A stretch of 64,000 bases of DNA, from positions 620,001 through 684,000 of the forward strand of contig NZ_CANMQD010000002.1 of the NCBI RefSeq assembly GCF_947499945.1, in the 5' to 3' direction. The position numbers and the translations under genes are program-made. Of this stretch, positions 25,562 to 35,575 are shown in pieces; the first letter of the stretch is position 1, and every line of letters starts with the position of its first letter. The notes under the pieces are model-generated. The model searched no databases. It saw nothing but the letters and a program-made list of their open reading frames with translations, and was not told the origin of the DNA. The stretch is from an uncultured Sulfitobacter sp. (GTDB lineage Bacteria; Pseudomonadota; Alphaproteobacteria; Rhodobacterales; Rhodobacteraceae).

Positions 25562-27517
25562 TCAGGTGTTCATGCGATTTTCGATCAGGTCATCCACAAC
25601 GGACGGGTCGGCCAGTGTTGAGGTGTCGCCCAAAGTCGCATGATCGTTCTCGGCAATCTTGCGCAAGATGCGGCGCATGATTTTGCCCGAGCGTGTCTTG
25701 GGCAGTCCCGGAGCCCACTGGATCAGGTCGGGGGATGCGATGGGCCCGATCTCGGTGCGAACCCATGTGCGTAACTCGGTGCGGAGATCCTCGGTGGGCT
25801 CTTCCCCCCCCATGAGCGTGACATAGCAATAGATGCCCTGTCCTTTGATGGGGTGGGGGTAGCCAACCACGGCTGCCTCTGCAACTTTTGGGTGTGCGAC
25901 CAGTGCTGATTCGACTTCGGCTGTGCCCATACGGTGACCAGATACGTTGATCACATCATCAACACGGCCCGTGATCCAATAATCACCATCTTCGTCGCGC
26001 TTACAGCCGTCACCGGTAAAATAGTAGCCGGGATAATCAGAAAAGTATGTCTTTTCGAACCGCTCGTGATCGCCCCAAACGGTGCGCATCTGACCGGGCC
26101 AGCTGTTTGCGATGCACAAGACACCCTCGGCGGGATTGCCCTTAATTTCCTCAGCTGTCGTCGGCTCAAGGATGACAGGTTTGATGCCGAAAAACGGCTT
26201 CATCGCAGAGCCGGGCTTCATCGCATGGGCACCGGGCAGGGGCGTCATCAGATGACCGCCGGTTTCAGTCTGCCACCATGTGTCCACGATGGGGCATTTG
26301 CCACCGCCGATCACTTCATTGTACCAATTCCACGCTTCGGGGTTGATCGGCTCACCTACGGTGCCAAGGACGCGCAGCGACGACAGATCGCTCCCCTCGA
26401 CAAAACTGTTGCCTTTACCCATTAGCGCGCGCAGCGCTGTGGGGGCGGTGTAGAACTGGTTGACCTTGTGTTTTTCGCAGACCTGCCAAAAGCGGCTGGC
26501 GTCAGGATAGGTTGGAACCCCTTCAAACATCACAGTCGTCGCACCATTGGCCAGAGGGCCATAAACGATATAGCTGTGGCCCGTGACCCAGCCTACGTCG
26601 GCAGTACACCAGAAGATGTCGCCGTCCTTATAGTCGAAAGTCGTCTCGTGGGTCATGGCCGCATAAACGAGATACCCACCCGTCGAGTGCACAACACCCT
26701 TTGGTTGGCCTGTGGAACCTGAAGTGTAGAGGATGAACAGCGGGTCTTCGGCATTCATCGGCTCTGCGGGGCAGGTGTCAGCCGCCTCGCTTGCCAGAGC
26801 GTTATAATCGAAATCACGCCCTTCGGTCCATGTGGTCTGACCGCCTGTGCGCTTGACTACCAGACATTTCACGCTGTCCTTGCAGTGCAGCAGTGCCTGA
26901 TCCGCATTGGTTTTAAGCGGGGTCGCACGGCCACCGCGCGGCGCATAATCTGCCGTTATCACAACCTTGGCTTCAGAGCCGTTGACGCGGGACGCGAGGG
27001 CATCAGGCGAAAAGCCTGCAAAAACGATGGAATGGATTGCGCCGATGCGTGCACAAGCAAGCATGGCATAAGCCGCCTCGGGGATCATTGGCAGATAGAT
27101 GATGACGCGGTCGCCGCGTGTGACGCCCAAATCCTTGAGGATATTTGCCATCTTGCAGGTGCCTGCATGCAGGTCCTTATAAGTTATGTGCTGGGCCGCT
27201 TCTTCGGGGCTGTCAGGCTCCCATATGATGGCAGTTTGGTCGCCGCGCGTCTCGAGGTGGCGGTCGATACAATTGGCAGCCACATTCAGCTCGCCGTCTG
27301 CGTACCAGTTGATCTTGACTTGTCCGAGGGTGAAGTCGACATCCGACACTTGGGTAAATGGTTTCATCCATTCTACACGCGCCCCTTGCTCACGCCAGAA
27401 ACCGTCAGGGTCGCTGATCGACGCCTCATACATCGTGGTGTATTTCGCGGCGTTGACGTGTGCGGCGTCTGCCATCTGTTGTGATGGCGGATAGGTTTTT
27501 GCGGCTGTGCTGGACAT
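25562..27517 (-). CDS. acs: acetyl-CoA synthetase
   Basis: 651 residues from the ATG at 27517, preceded by GGGAGGAAAC; this is the normal length for Acs. Key motifs: the AMP-binding P-loop [14 protein letters not shown] (about 265-280), the acetate pocket region with [12 protein letters not shown], the YFTGDG hinge region and the C-terminal [11 protein letters not shown], whose Lys is the known acetylation site. It makes acetyl-CoA from acetate, ATP and CoA. It is transcribed alone, with a 17-base palindrome about 127 bases upstream that may bind its regulator. Confidence 0.96.
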   Translation of the reverse strand: MSSTAAKTYPPSQQMADAAHVNAAKYTTMYEASISDPDGFWREQGARVEWMKPFTQVSDVDFTLGQVKINWYADGELNVAANCIDRHLETRGDQTAIIWEPDSPEEAAQHITYKDLHAGTCKMANILKDLGVTRGDRVIIYLPMIPEAAYAMLACARIGAIHSIVFAGFSPDALASRVNGSEAKVVITADYAPRGGRATPLKTNADQALLHCKDSVKCLVVKRTGGQTTWTEGRDFDYNALASEAADTCPAEPMNAEDPLFILYTSGSTGQPKGVVHSTGGYLVYAAMTHETTFDYKDGDIFWCTADVGWVTGHSYIVYGPLANGATTVMFEGVPTYPDASRFWQVCEKHKVNQFYTAPTALRALMGKGNSFVEGSDLSSLRVLGTVGEPINPEAWNWYNEVIGGGKCPIVDTWWQTETGGHLMTPLPGAHAMKPGSAMKPFFGIKPVILEPTTAEEIKGNPAEGVLCIANSWPGQMRTVWGDHERFEKTYFSDYPGYYFTGDGCKRDEDGDYWITGRVDDVINVSGHRMGTAEVESALVAHPKVAEAAVVGYPHPIKGQGIYCYVTLMGGEEPTEDLRTELRTWVRTEIGPIASPDLIQWAPGLPKTRSGKIMRRILRKIAENDHATLGDTSTLADPSVVDDLIENRMNT

Positions 27518-27643
27518 GATGTTTCCTCCCGAATGCATGCCTGACAGGGCGGCGTGTCGTTGCATGCCATCCTGTCGTGGTCGAGCAGATCATAACGCGG
27601 TGGTAGGGGAAGGAAACAAACAAGACACATGTGAAGCATCCCG

Positions 27644-27660
27644 CTGTAAAGAATTTACAG
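27644..27660. promoter_or_regulatory. 17-base palindrome upstream of acs
   Basis: CTGTAAA-GAA-TTTACAG is a perfect inverted repeat. A further TTGTAAATTCTAA-like half site follows at about 27674. It lies 127 bases before the acs start and over 350 bases before the TRAP dctP gene, so it more probably serves acs. Regulators of acetate and short-chain acyl-CoA genes (RamB/ScfR class) bind sites of broadly this type, but this exact motif is not one I can assign. The rest of 27518-28025 shows no gene. Confidence 0.5.
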
Positions 27661-28025
27661 ATCACTGGCTGGTGTTGTAAATTCTAAGTGGTGGCTCTGG
27701 AAGAAGGCATAATTCAGCCCCGCCGCACCAGTGCAGTTTGTTCTTGTGCGGATTTTCACACATATTGATTTAGGGGCCGCTTAATTTGAGTTTGGGCACA
27801 GGGCTTATGCGGCTGATATATAGCGTAATTACTGGGAAGCGCACAACACGGTGCAATATGTTATTGCAACCCGTCGGTCTGTGGGCTTTTGTACGGTACG
27901 TTGATAATGGGGAAACGCCCCCGCAATCAAACGACAATCGGACGGAAGGGTGTTTGCCATGTAAGGCGCCCCTTGATGATCTAAAGAATTTGCAAAACCG
28001 AATGAAACCATGGGGAGAACCATCA

Positions 28026-29048
28026 ATGAAACTTAATAAATATATGTCAGGTGCCGCTGTTGCCGCACTCAGCTTTGCATTTGTATCCGAAGCAGCCGCG
28101 ACCGAGTGGAATGTATCCGTCTGGGGCAAGCGCCGCGCCTTTACCGAGCATGTCGAGAAGCTGGCCGAGCTGGTATCGGAGAAAACCAACGGCGAGTTTA
28201 CCATGAACGTGAGCTATGGCGGCCTGTCCAAAAACCGTGAGAACCTTGATGGTATCTCTATTGGTGCTTTCGAGATGGCGCAGTTCTGCGCGGGCTACCA
28301 CCGTGATAAAAACCGTGTTGTGACCGTGCTTGAGCTGCCGTTCTTGGGCGTTGAAAACCTTGACCAAGAACTGGCCGTTTCCAAAGCTGTCTATGCCCAC
28401 CCTGCCGCTGCAGAGGAAATGGCACAGTGGAATGCAAAGCTGCTGATGACGTCACCGATGCCACAGTACAACCTTGTGGGCACAGGCACGCCACGCGCCA
28501 CGCTGGAAGATTTCAAAGGCATGCGTGTGCGTGCAACAGGTGGCATCGGCCAAGCGTTCGAAGCGGTGGGCGGTGTACCAACCTCCGTAACATCCTCCGA
28601 AGCGTTCCAAGCGATGGAATCGGGCGTTGTTGACACAGTTGCATTTGCCCAGCACGCGCACCTGTCCTTTGGCACAATCAACGAGGCCGACTGGTGGACT
28701 GCCAACCTCAACCCCGGCACTGTGAACTGTCCTGTTGTTGTGAACATCGACGCCTACGAGAGCCTGTCTGACGCCGAGCGTGAAGCGCTGGACTCATCTG
28801 TTGATGAAGCGCTCGAGCACTACCTTACCAACTATGGTGAGTTGCTGAAGCGCTGGGATGCCGTGCTCGAAGAGAAGGGCGTGCAGAAAGTCGAAATCGC
28901 GCCTGAAGTTCTGGCCGAGTTCCGCTCCAAGGCGGCTGACCCGATCCGCGATCAGTGGATTGCAGATATGGAAGCCCAAGGCATTCCGGGCCAAGAGCTG
29001 TATGATCTGGTGGTTAAAACACTCGCCGACGCAAAAAGCGGAAGCTGA
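28026..29048 (+). CDS. dctP: TRAP transporter substrate-binding protein (DctP family)
   Basis: 340 residues from the ATG at 28026 (MKLNKYMSGAAVAAL), with GGGGAGAA upstream. A signal peptide is followed by EWNVSVWGKRRAF. The family signature appears as LEDFKGMRVRATGGIGQAFEAVGGVPTSV and the EAFQAMESGVVD helix. The Arg in RVRATG is the usual carboxylate-binding residue. The mature protein captures an organic acid-like ligand in the periplasm and delivers it to the DctQ/DctM permease encoded next. A terminator-like hairpin downstream would allow higher expression than the permease genes. Ligand not predictable here. Confidence 0.93.
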   Translation: MKLNKYMSGAAVAALSFAFVSEAAATEWNVSVWGKRRAFTEHVEKLAELVSEKTNGEFTMNVSYGGLSKNRENLDGISIGAFEMAQFCAGYHRDKNRVVTVLELPFLGVENLDQELAVSKAVYAHPAAAEEMAQWNAKLLMTSPMPQYNLVGTGTPRATLEDFKGMRVRATGGIGQAFEAVGGVPTSVTSSEAFQAMESGVVDTVAFAQHAHLSFGTINEADWWTANLNPGTVNCPVVVNIDAYESLSDAEREALDSSVDEALEHYLTNYGELLKRWDAVLEEKGVQKVEIAPEVLAEFRSKAADPIRDQWIADMEAQGIPGQELYDLVVKTLADAKSGS

Positions 29049-29092
29049 TCTAAGGGCAGGGGTGCTTAGGCACTTCTGACCAAAAACCAGCG

Positions 29093-29132
29093 GGCTGCGC
29101 AGTCCTGATGCACAGGTACTGCGCAGCCTTTT
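29093..29132 (+). terminator. terminator/attenuator between dctP and dctQ
   Basis: GGCTGCGCAGT (29093-29103) pairs perfectly with ACTGCGCAGCC (29118-29128), followed by TTTT. This is an intrinsic terminator shape placed inside the TRAP operon, right after the binding-protein gene. Partial read-through would give more binding protein than permease. Confidence 0.75.
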
Positions 29133-29158
29133 CGTCTATAAATTTGGGGGGCATGACC

Positions 29159-29788
29159 ATGGCAGGTTCAGCCGCAGTGCTGGAAGATTCCAGCCTATTG
29201 AGCAAACTCGACCGCATGCTGCTACCTGTTGAGCGCTTTTGCGCGCTCCTGAGTGGCCTTGCGATTTTCTCACTGATGTTTCTAGCGGCCTATTCTGTCA
29301 CAGCACGGAAATTCTTTGGCAGTCCGCTGATGGGGTATGTCGACTATATCGAAGCGGCGATGCCTGTCATCGCGATCATGGGGGTGTCTTTCGTGGCGCG
29401 TGACGGCACGCATATCCGCATGGACATGTTGGTGAATGCGCTCAAGGGGCGTATCCTCTGGCTGTTTGAGTTGATCTCCGTTCTGCTCATGCTGGTCTTG
29501 ATCATCGGCTTGACCTATGGCGCATGGGAGCATTTTGACCGCTCGTTTGATTGCGCACGTCCTTGGTGCTCACGCGACAGCTCGATTGACGTGAGCCTGC
29601 CAATCTGGCCTAGCAAACTGGTTGTGCCGGTTGCATTTGGCGTTCTGACGCTTCGGTTACTGCTCCAAGCATGGGGCTATGGTCGTGCGCTGGTGCTAGG
29701 GCTTGAAAACCCTGTCGCTGTGCCGCTCTCGCTCACCATTGAAGAGCAGGCCATGGCCGAAGCCAAAATTCTCGAAGGGGCTGACTGA
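29159..29788 (+). CDS. dctQ: TRAP transporter small permease (DctQ family)
   Basis: 209 residues from the ATG at 29159, seven bases after a GGGGGG run; an ATG two codons earlier is too close to it. Four hydrophobic segments (about 30-50, 65-85, 100-125, 150-170), including YIEAAMPVIAIMGVSFVARDGTHIRMD, typical of DctQ. It forms the membrane complex with DctM, whose start overlaps its stop by one base. The loop with DCARPWCSRDSS between helices three and four contains two Cys residues. Confidence 0.9.
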   Translation: MAGSAAVLEDSSLLSKLDRMLLPVERFCALLSGLAIFSLMFLAAYSVTARKFFGSPLMGYVDYIEAAMPVIAIMGVSFVARDGTHIRMDMLVNALKGRILWLFELISVLLMLVLIIGLTYGAWEHFDRSFDCARPWCSRDSSIDVSLPIWPSKLVVPVAFGVLTLRLLLQAWGYGRALVLGLENPVAVPLSLTIEEQAMAEAKILEGAD

Positions 29789-31191
29789 TGGAACCTATTG
29801 AAATCGGTATATACGTCTCTGCGGGCATGCTTGTTATGGTGCTGCTGGGCATGCGCGTGGCTTTCGCGGCTGGTCTGGCAGGGTATGTCGGGCTGGTCTG
29901 GCTTCGCTGGAATGGATTTGACTATGATCCGGATCGTTTTTGGAAAGCCGTCGAAATAAGCACCAAGATTGCAGGCCTGACGCCCCACTCCAAAGTGTCC
30001 GCACAGGTGCTCAGCCTGATCCCCGTGTTCATTATGATCGGTTATCTGGCCTACTATGCCAAGCTGACGACTGCTTTGTTCGAGGCATGCAAGCGCTGGT
30101 TCGCATGGGTGCCAGGTGGCTTGGCCGTCTCCACCGTTTTCGCCACTGCGGGTTTTGCCGCTGTCTCGGGTGCATCTGTGGCAACAGCGGCGGTCTTTGC
30201 GCGCATTGCCATCCCTGAAATGCTCAAGATCGGCTATAACAAACAGTTCGCGGCAGGGGTTGTTGCCGCTGGTGGCACGCTGGCATCTCTGATCCCGCCC
30301 TCTGCAATCCTTGTGATCTATGCGATTATCGTGGAGCAGGACGTGGGCATGTTGCTTCTTGCTGGGTTCATCCCCGGTATGTTCTCGGCCATCGTCTATG
30401 CCACGCTTATCATTGGCATTGCGCTGATCTGGAAGAATGTAGGGCCCCCTGTAACAGGCTTCACATGGAAGGAACGCTTTGAGAGCCTGCCACCCGCGCT
30501 GCCCATTGTGGCTGTGGTCGTGATCATCATCTTCTTCGTCTATAATCCGTTTGGCGATGCTTGGGGCACCCCCACAGAAGGCGGTGCCGTGGGCGCGTTC
30601 ATCGTGTTTATGATGGCGCTCTACCGCGGCATGCGCTGGGGCCAGCTCAAGGAAGCGCTGCTGGAGACAGCCAAACTCACCGTGATGATCTTTACCATCA
30701 TTTGGGGCGTGTTGATCTATGTGCGGTTCTTGGGCTTTGCAGAGTTGCCCGACGCCTTCTCTGAATGGATTACGTCGCTTGAGCTTGCGCCGATTGTAAT
30801 CTTGATCTGTATCCTGCTGGCCTATGCGGTGCTGGGGATGTTCATGGACGCGATTGGGATGCTGTTGCTCACGCTGCCTGTGGTCTACCCTGCGGTGATG
30901 GCGCTTAACGGCGGTGAGCTTGTCTCCGCTGCGGACAGTGCCTTTGGCATGTCGGGTCCGATGTGTGCGATCTGGTTCGGGATATTGGTGGTGAAGATGG
31001 CAGAGTTCTGTCTGATTACGCCGCCAATTGGCCTCAACTGTTTTGTTGTCGCAGGCGTGCGCGATGATCTGACCGTGCAGGATGTGTTCAAAGGTGTGAC
31101 CCCCTTCTTCCTTGCGGATGCGGTGACAATTGCACTGCTTGTTGCCTTCCCTGCCATCGTTTTGTGGCTACCCACATTGGCGACCCAATAG
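29788..31191 (+). CDS. dctM: TRAP transporter large permease (DctM family)
   Basis: 467 residues with 11-13 hydrophobic segments. Characteristic elements include AAVSGASVATAAVFARIAIPEM, AAGGTLASLIPPSAILVIYAI and the C-terminal VKMAEFCLITPPIGLNCFVV. This is the sodium-coupled channel subunit that imports the ligand delivered by DctP. The ATG overlaps the dctQ stop. A hairpin follows the gene at 31196-31226. Confidence 0.93.
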   Translation: MEPIEIGIYVSAGMLVMVLLGMRVAFAAGLAGYVGLVWLRWNGFDYDPDRFWKAVEISTKIAGLTPHSKVSAQVLSLIPVFIMIGYLAYYAKLTTALFEACKRWFAWVPGGLAVSTVFATAGFAAVSGASVATAAVFARIAIPEMLKIGYNKQFAAGVVAAGGTLASLIPPSAILVIYAIIVEQDVGMLLLAGFIPGMFSAIVYATLIIGIALIWKNVGPPVTGFTWKERFESLPPALPIVAVVVIIIFFVYNPFGDAWGTPTEGGAVGAFIVFMMALYRGMRWGQLKEALLETAKLTVMIFTIIWGVLIYVRFLGFAELPDAFSEWITSLELAPIVILICILLAYAVLGMFMDAIGMLLLTLPVVYPAVMALNGGELVSAADSAFGMSGPMCAIWFGILVVKMAEFCLITPPIGLNCFVVAGVRDDLTVQDVFKGVTPFFLADAVTIALLVAFPAIVLWLPTLATQ

Positions 31192-31195
31192 AACC

Positions 31196-31226
31196 TCACA
31201 TGCCGCTCCATCGGGACGGCGTGTGA
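31196..31226 (+). terminator. hairpin after the TRAP operon
   Basis: TCACATGCCG (31196-31205) pairs with CGGCGTGTGA (31217-31226) with one G-U pair. No clear T run follows, so termination may be weak or Rho-assisted. It separates dctM from the nuclease gene. Confidence 0.45.
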
Positions 31227-31244
31227 CCCAAGTGTAAAGCTGCC

Positions 31245-32381
31245 ATGTTCCGTTTTATCCACACCTCCGACCTGCATCTGGGCAAGCCGTTTGGCCGCCA
31301 CACCGAGGACGTGCGGGGGCGTTTGCGCCAAGCGCGCCATGGCGTTTTGGACCGTTTGGCCGCTGCTGCGCGGGACCAAGGGGCAGGAACAATCCTGCTT
31401 GCTGGCGATACCTTCGATCAGGAAACCCCTGCACCCACGATCACGCGCCAAGCGCTCAATGCCATGCGGCAGGCGGAGGATATTACGTGGGTCCTGATGC
31501 CCGGAAACCACGACAGCCTTGTGGCGAGCGAGCTTTGGCAGACCATCACGCGGGACAAGCCCGACAATCTTGTGCTTGCGCTTGATGCTGAACCGATTGT
31601 TTTGGGCGCGGCGCATATCTTGCCTGCCCCTTGTACCACCCGCAATCCGGGTCGTGATCTCACGGTGGATATGGCGCGCCCAACCCCCGAAGGCGCTCTG
31701 CGCATAGGATTGGGCCACGGTGGTATCCACGATTTTGCCAGCCTCGGCTCTGTCGCAGCTGAAGGACCAAGCGGGACCATCGCCCCTGACCGTGCGGCAT
31801 TGGCAGGGCTGGATTACCTCGGCCTCGGCGACTGGCACGGCCAAATCAGGGTGAGCGCCAACACATGGTATTCCGGCACGCCAGAGCCTGACAGTTTCAA
31901 ACACGCCCATGCTGGAACGGCCCTCGCGGTCTCGCTGGCGGGAGTGGGGTCCGTGCCCGACGTAAAACCGGTGCGCACAGGTGCGATCCATTGGCAGCGG
32001 CTGGCCCTTGACTTAATGCCGCAAGACGATGTGATCGAGCTTGTTGCAGGCAGGTTGCCACCGCTTGATCTGCGCCGTGATACGCTTTTTCATATGGATG
32101 TGCAGGGGCGTTTGGGCGTGCAACAGGTCCAGCAATTGCGTCTGGGGCTGGAACGCGCGGCCCCTGATTTCCTCAACCTGACCTATGATCTGGGTGCTGT
32201 GCGCCTTGAGCATAACACCAATGATCTGGATGCGATTGACCCGTCGGGTGGTGCGCTGCGCCAAGCCGCCGAAGCGCTGGCCCTGAGGGCGCAGGACGTT
32301 GATCTTTCCGCAGCAGATCGCCAGATTGCAGCGTCGGCCCTGTCGCAGCTCTTTTTCTTTGTCGCGGAGCAGGATGCATGA
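31245..32381 (+). CDS. SbcD/YhaO-like metallophosphoesterase (DNA repair exonuclease)
   Basis: 378 residues. The calcineurin-like metal site is complete: D9-x-H11 (TSDLHLG), G54-D55 (LAGDTFD), GNHD 87-90, then GLGHGG near 165 and GLGDWHG near 198. It resembles the YhaO/SbcD nuclease subunits that partner with an SMC-like ATPase. The stop overlaps the start of the ATPase gene (ATGA), which strongly supports a two-subunit complex acting on DNA ends. The Shine-Dalgarno is weak. Confidence 0.88.
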   Translation: MFRFIHTSDLHLGKPFGRHTEDVRGRLRQARHGVLDRLAAAARDQGAGTILLAGDTFDQETPAPTITRQALNAMRQAEDITWVLMPGNHDSLVASELWQTITRDKPDNLVLALDAEPIVLGAAHILPAPCTTRNPGRDLTVDMARPTPEGALRIGLGHGGIHDFASLGSVAAEGPSGTIAPDRAALAGLDYLGLGDWHGQIRVSANTWYSGTPEPDSFKHAHAGTALAVSLAGVGSVPDVKPVRTGAIHWQRLALDLMPQDDVIELVAGRLPPLDLRRDTLFHMDVQGRLGVQQVQQLRLGLERAAPDFLNLTYDLGAVRLEHNTNDLDAIDPSGGALRQAAEALALRAQDVDLSAADRQIAASALSQLFFFVAEQDA

Positions 32382-35011
32382 AACTCCGCAGCATTTCTCT
32401 GAGCAATGTGCGCAAATTTGCGGGCCAGACGGCAACCATCAGTGGCATCAGCGACGGGGTGAGCGTGGTGGCCCAAGCAAACGAGTTTGGCAAATCAACT
32501 TTCTTTGACGCGTTGCATGCGCTGTTTTTTCTCAAATATGGCTCCACCACCCGCGAGGTGAAAGCCCTGCAACCCCGCGCAGGGGGTGCGGTGCGGGTGA
32601 GTGCCGAAATCGAATTACCCAAAGGGCGTTTCACCCTTGAGAAGTCATTTTTGGCGCAAAAGCGCGCCTCGGTTAAGGATGCAAACGGGACCATAATCGC
32701 TCTTGATGACGAGGCCGAGAACTGGATCTCGCAGCTAATGGGCAGTGGCCTTGAGGGGCCTGCGGGCCTGCTTTGGGTGCGTCAGGGGATCACGGCTCTT
32801 GAGCCTGCTGGCAGCTCCAAAACTGAAAAAGACAGCCTTCTGGGCGCGCGGCGCAATCTGCTGTCCTCGGTCGCAGGCGAGATCGACATGATCACGGGCG
32901 GCAGGCGCATGGACCGCGTTATCGAAGCGGCAACGCAGGCCTTGGCACGTTTGGCCACAGCGACGGGAAAACCTGTGGTAAAGGGGCCGTGGAAAGAGGC
33001 GGAGTTGGAGGCGGAGGCGCATGCGTTGCGCCATGCGGAATTGGACCGCGCCTGCCGTGATTTGACTTCCGCTCTTGCGCAGCGCCGCGAGGTGACCGCG
33101 CGTCTGTCCCAGCTTGAAGCGCGGGGCGCGCAAGAGGCATTGACCCTTGCGCTCGAGCAGGCACAGGCGGCCTATGATGCGGCACAGGCCCATGCGGACA
33201 AAGTGGCTCAAGCGGAGGCACAGGCCAAACTACGCCAGTTGGAACTGGACGGCGCACAGGCAAAGCTAGACGGGCTGATTGCGACGGCCCAGACATTCGA
33301 CGCGGCCCGGACTGTGCTGGAGCTTGCTACCAACGCCCACAGAGAAGCCAAAACGCGTGCAGACTCTGCACAGGCCGTGATGGAGAAAGCGGAAGCCGAC
33401 CTGACGCACGCAGGGATAGCATTGAAAGCGGCAGCGGATGCAAAGGAGACGGCGCAGCAGCAGGCCTTGCACCGCAATGCCGCCGAAAAGCATGACCAGT
33501 TGGCCGATCTTGTGGCACAGATCGGCGGAAAACGCCGCGCCCTTGAGGCGGCACATTCAATCTTTAAAGGTCTTCAGGTGACCCCTGATGCGCTGTCGTT
33601 GATCGAGCAGACCCAAGCGACCTACACGCGTGCCAAACATGAAGCCAGTGCGGGTGGTGTTACGATAGAGCTATCCTATGACGGCGTGGAGCGGGTCGCG
33701 GCCTCTGGCGTGGTACTTGAGAGCGGCCTTCACACAATAGCCCAGCGGCAGGTCTTTGACCTCGACGGGATCGGGCGGATGACCATTGATCCGGGGGCTG
33801 CCGCTTTAGATATGGCTGCGGTCGAGCAGGCATCGTTGAAGGCTGCGGCAGCGCTTGGCGCGGTGGATATGCCGGATGTTGCTGCGGCGCGGGCCGCCGC
33901 GGCCCAACGCTTGGAAGTGGCTTCGGAGATTGCGCTACTCACCCGCCTGATCGAGACACTGGCCCCGCGGGGGATCGAGGCGGCTCAAGCGGAACTGGAC
34001 CAAGCGAAAGCGGCCCTCGCCGTTTTGCAGGGCGGCGCAGCGCCAGTTGTAGAAGATATGGCGGTGCTGGAGAAAACCTTTGAGACGGCGCAGGAAGCAG
34101 AGCAGGCGGCACGCCGAGCTTATGACAGACTGCGCGACACCCGTGATGGAGCCCGAACAAAGCTTGCACAAACCGAGGCGGAACGCGGTGCTGCCCAAAA
34201 CGCATTTGACACAGCCGCTGCCGCCTATGGTGATCCCGCTACATTTGCGCAGCGGCAGGCAGATGCCGCGCGTGCGCACTCGTCTGCACAGGTTACAGCG
34301 CAAGACGCCCATGCCACTGTGGCAGAGATCCGCCGCGCGGCCCCTGACCTGATTACGGCGCAGGCGGATCTGACCCGCGCCAAAACGGTCGCCGAGAACG
34401 CCCGCGAGGAGCGTAGCGAGTTGCGCACTCGCAGCGCGGATTTGAGTGCGACGATCCGCGCCCGCGCCGAAGACGGTGTCGAGGAGAAACGCGATGAAGT
34501 TGCAGGTCTGCTGCAATCCGCCCAAGAACGTGCAGCACGGTTCGCCCATGAGGCGGCGGGTCTAAGCCTGCTGGTCGAAGCGTTGCGTGCGAAGCGGGGC
34601 GCCGCCCAAGAGGCGTATTTCGGCCCCGTTCAGGAAGAGCTTGCCCCCCTGTTGGCGCTGCTGCATGACGATGCGGCGCTGAGCTTTGATCCGACTTCCA
34701 TGCTGCCTCAAGGCTTGGCGCGCGGCGGTGCGGAGGAGCAGATGGAGATGCTCAGCGGGGGCACCCAAGAGCAGATTGCCATCCTCACGCGCCTCGCATT
34801 TGCGCGCCTGTTTGCGCGACAGGGCAAACCGATGCCGATCATCCTTGATGACGCCCTTGTATATTCAGACGACACGCGGATCATGGCGATGTTTACCGCA
34901 TTGCACCGTGTCGCCGCTGACCAGCAGGTGATTGTGTTTTCCTGCCGCCAGATGGCTTTTGCGGGTTTGGGCGGTGTGCGCCCGCAAGTAGATGTGGTTC
35001 AGGACAGGTAA
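32378..35011 (+). CDS. SMC-like ATPase partner (YhaN/SbcC class)
   Basis: 877 residues. N-terminal ATP-binding half with a Walker A-like ANEFGKSTFF (about 33-42), long Ala/Gln/Glu-rich coiled coils (about 190-430 and 520-720), then the signature LSGGTQEQIAILTRLAFARLF and Walker B PIILDDALVYSDD near the C-terminus. This is the RecF/SbcC/Rad50 architecture. The residue where the first Walker A Gly normally stands is Gln (QANEFGKS). With the overlapping metallophosphoesterase gene it should form a DNA-end-processing complex like SbcCD or YhaNO. No Zn-hook CxxC was seen at the coil tip, which favours the YhaN class. Confidence 0.87.
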   Translation: MKLRSISLSNVRKFAGQTATISGISDGVSVVAQANEFGKSTFFDALHALFFLKYGSTTREVKALQPRAGGAVRVSAEIELPKGRFTLEKSFLAQKRASVKDANGTIIALDDEAENWISQLMGSGLEGPAGLLWVRQGITALEPAGSSKTEKDSLLGARRNLLSSVAGEIDMITGGRRMDRVIEAATQALARLATATGKPVVKGPWKEAELEAEAHALRHAELDRACRDLTSALAQRREVTARLSQLEARGAQEALTLALEQAQAAYDAAQAHADKVAQAEAQAKLRQLELDGAQAKLDGLIATAQTFDAARTVLELATNAHREAKTRADSAQAVMEKAEADLTHAGIALKAAADAKETAQQQALHRNAAEKHDQLADLVAQIGGKRRALEAAHSIFKGLQVTPDALSLIEQTQATYTRAKHEASAGGVTIELSYDGVERVAASGVVLESGLHTIAQRQVFDLDGIGRMTIDPGAAALDMAAVEQASLKAAAALGAVDMPDVAAARAAAAQRLEVASEIALLTRLIETLAPRGIEAAQAELDQAKAALAVLQGGAAPVVEDMAVLEKTFETAQEAEQAARRAYDRLRDTRDGARTKLAQTEAERGAAQNAFDTAAAAYGDPATFAQRQADAARAHSSAQVTAQDAHATVAEIRRAAPDLITAQADLTRAKTVAENAREERSELRTRSADLSATIRARAEDGVEEKRDEVAGLLQSAQERAARFAHEAAGLSLLVEALRAKRGAAQEAYFGPVQEELAPLLALLHDDAALSFDPTSMLPQGLARGGAEEQMEMLSGGTQEQIAILTRLAFARLFARQGKPMPIILDDALVYSDDTRIMAMFTALHRVAADQQVIVFSCRQMAFAGLGGVRPQVDVVQDR

Positions 35012-35113
35012 GTGATGGGTGCTTTGGGCAGAAGAAACGTCTGGAAACACCCGCTTTATTGAGCCACGATACACATCAACGAGCGGCCCGTCAGGCTAGG
35101 AGGACGCGTATAT

Positions 35114-35533
35114 ATGAGACAGACCAGCAACTCACTAATTGAACGTTTTGGTGTTCTGCGTTTTTGCGCGGCATGGGGAATTGCGTGCACAGCGCTTGCC
35201 TTTGGAAGTATGGCACATGCCCAGTCCGAGGCAGAATGCATTGCCCCGCAAGTGCAGCAATTAATGAACGCTTGCGCGGCCAAGGAATACCGGGAGGCTG
35301 ATGCCGCGCTCAACACCGCGTGGAAGTCGGCCAAGGCATTTGCCGATGCGATTGGGCGGAATAAAGCACTGCTAGAAGCGCAGCGGGCGTGGCTGACCTA
35401 CCGCGATGCGGCCTGTGATGTGCATGCCAGCCCTTTTGAGGGTGGATCGCTCCAGCCGCTGATCCAAAGCACCTGCTTGAGCAAACTCACCGCAGAGCGC
35501 ACGCGCATGTTGCTGGAATTCAATGCTTACTGA
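35114..35533 (+). CDS. LprI-like (DUF1311) secreted protein
   Basis: 139 residues preceded by AGGAGGA. A signal peptide (FGSMAHAQSEAE) precedes the DUF1311 pattern: ECIAPQVQQLMNACAAKEYREAD, then LLEAQRAWLTYRDAACD, then a final C-x9-R-T helix. The four Cys are expected to form disulphides. The family includes the M. tuberculosis lysozyme inhibitor LprI, and the periplasmic role in this organism is not established. It stands between the nuclease operon and the nitronate monooxygenase gene. Confidence 0.85.
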   Translation: MRQTSNSLIERFGVLRFCAAWGIACTALAFGSMAHAQSEAECIAPQVQQLMNACAAKEYREADAALNTAWKSAKAFADAIGRNKALLEAQRAWLTYRDAACDVHASPFEGGSLQPLIQSTCLSKLTAERTRMLLEFNAY

Positions 35534-35575
35534 GATGGTGCAAACCGGATCAACACAACGACCAAAGGATCAAAG

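Noticed and set aside
30885-31991. 368-codon minus-strand frame antisense to dctM and the nuclease gene
   Set aside because: Shadow of two strongly supported plus-strand genes; no protein-like motifs.
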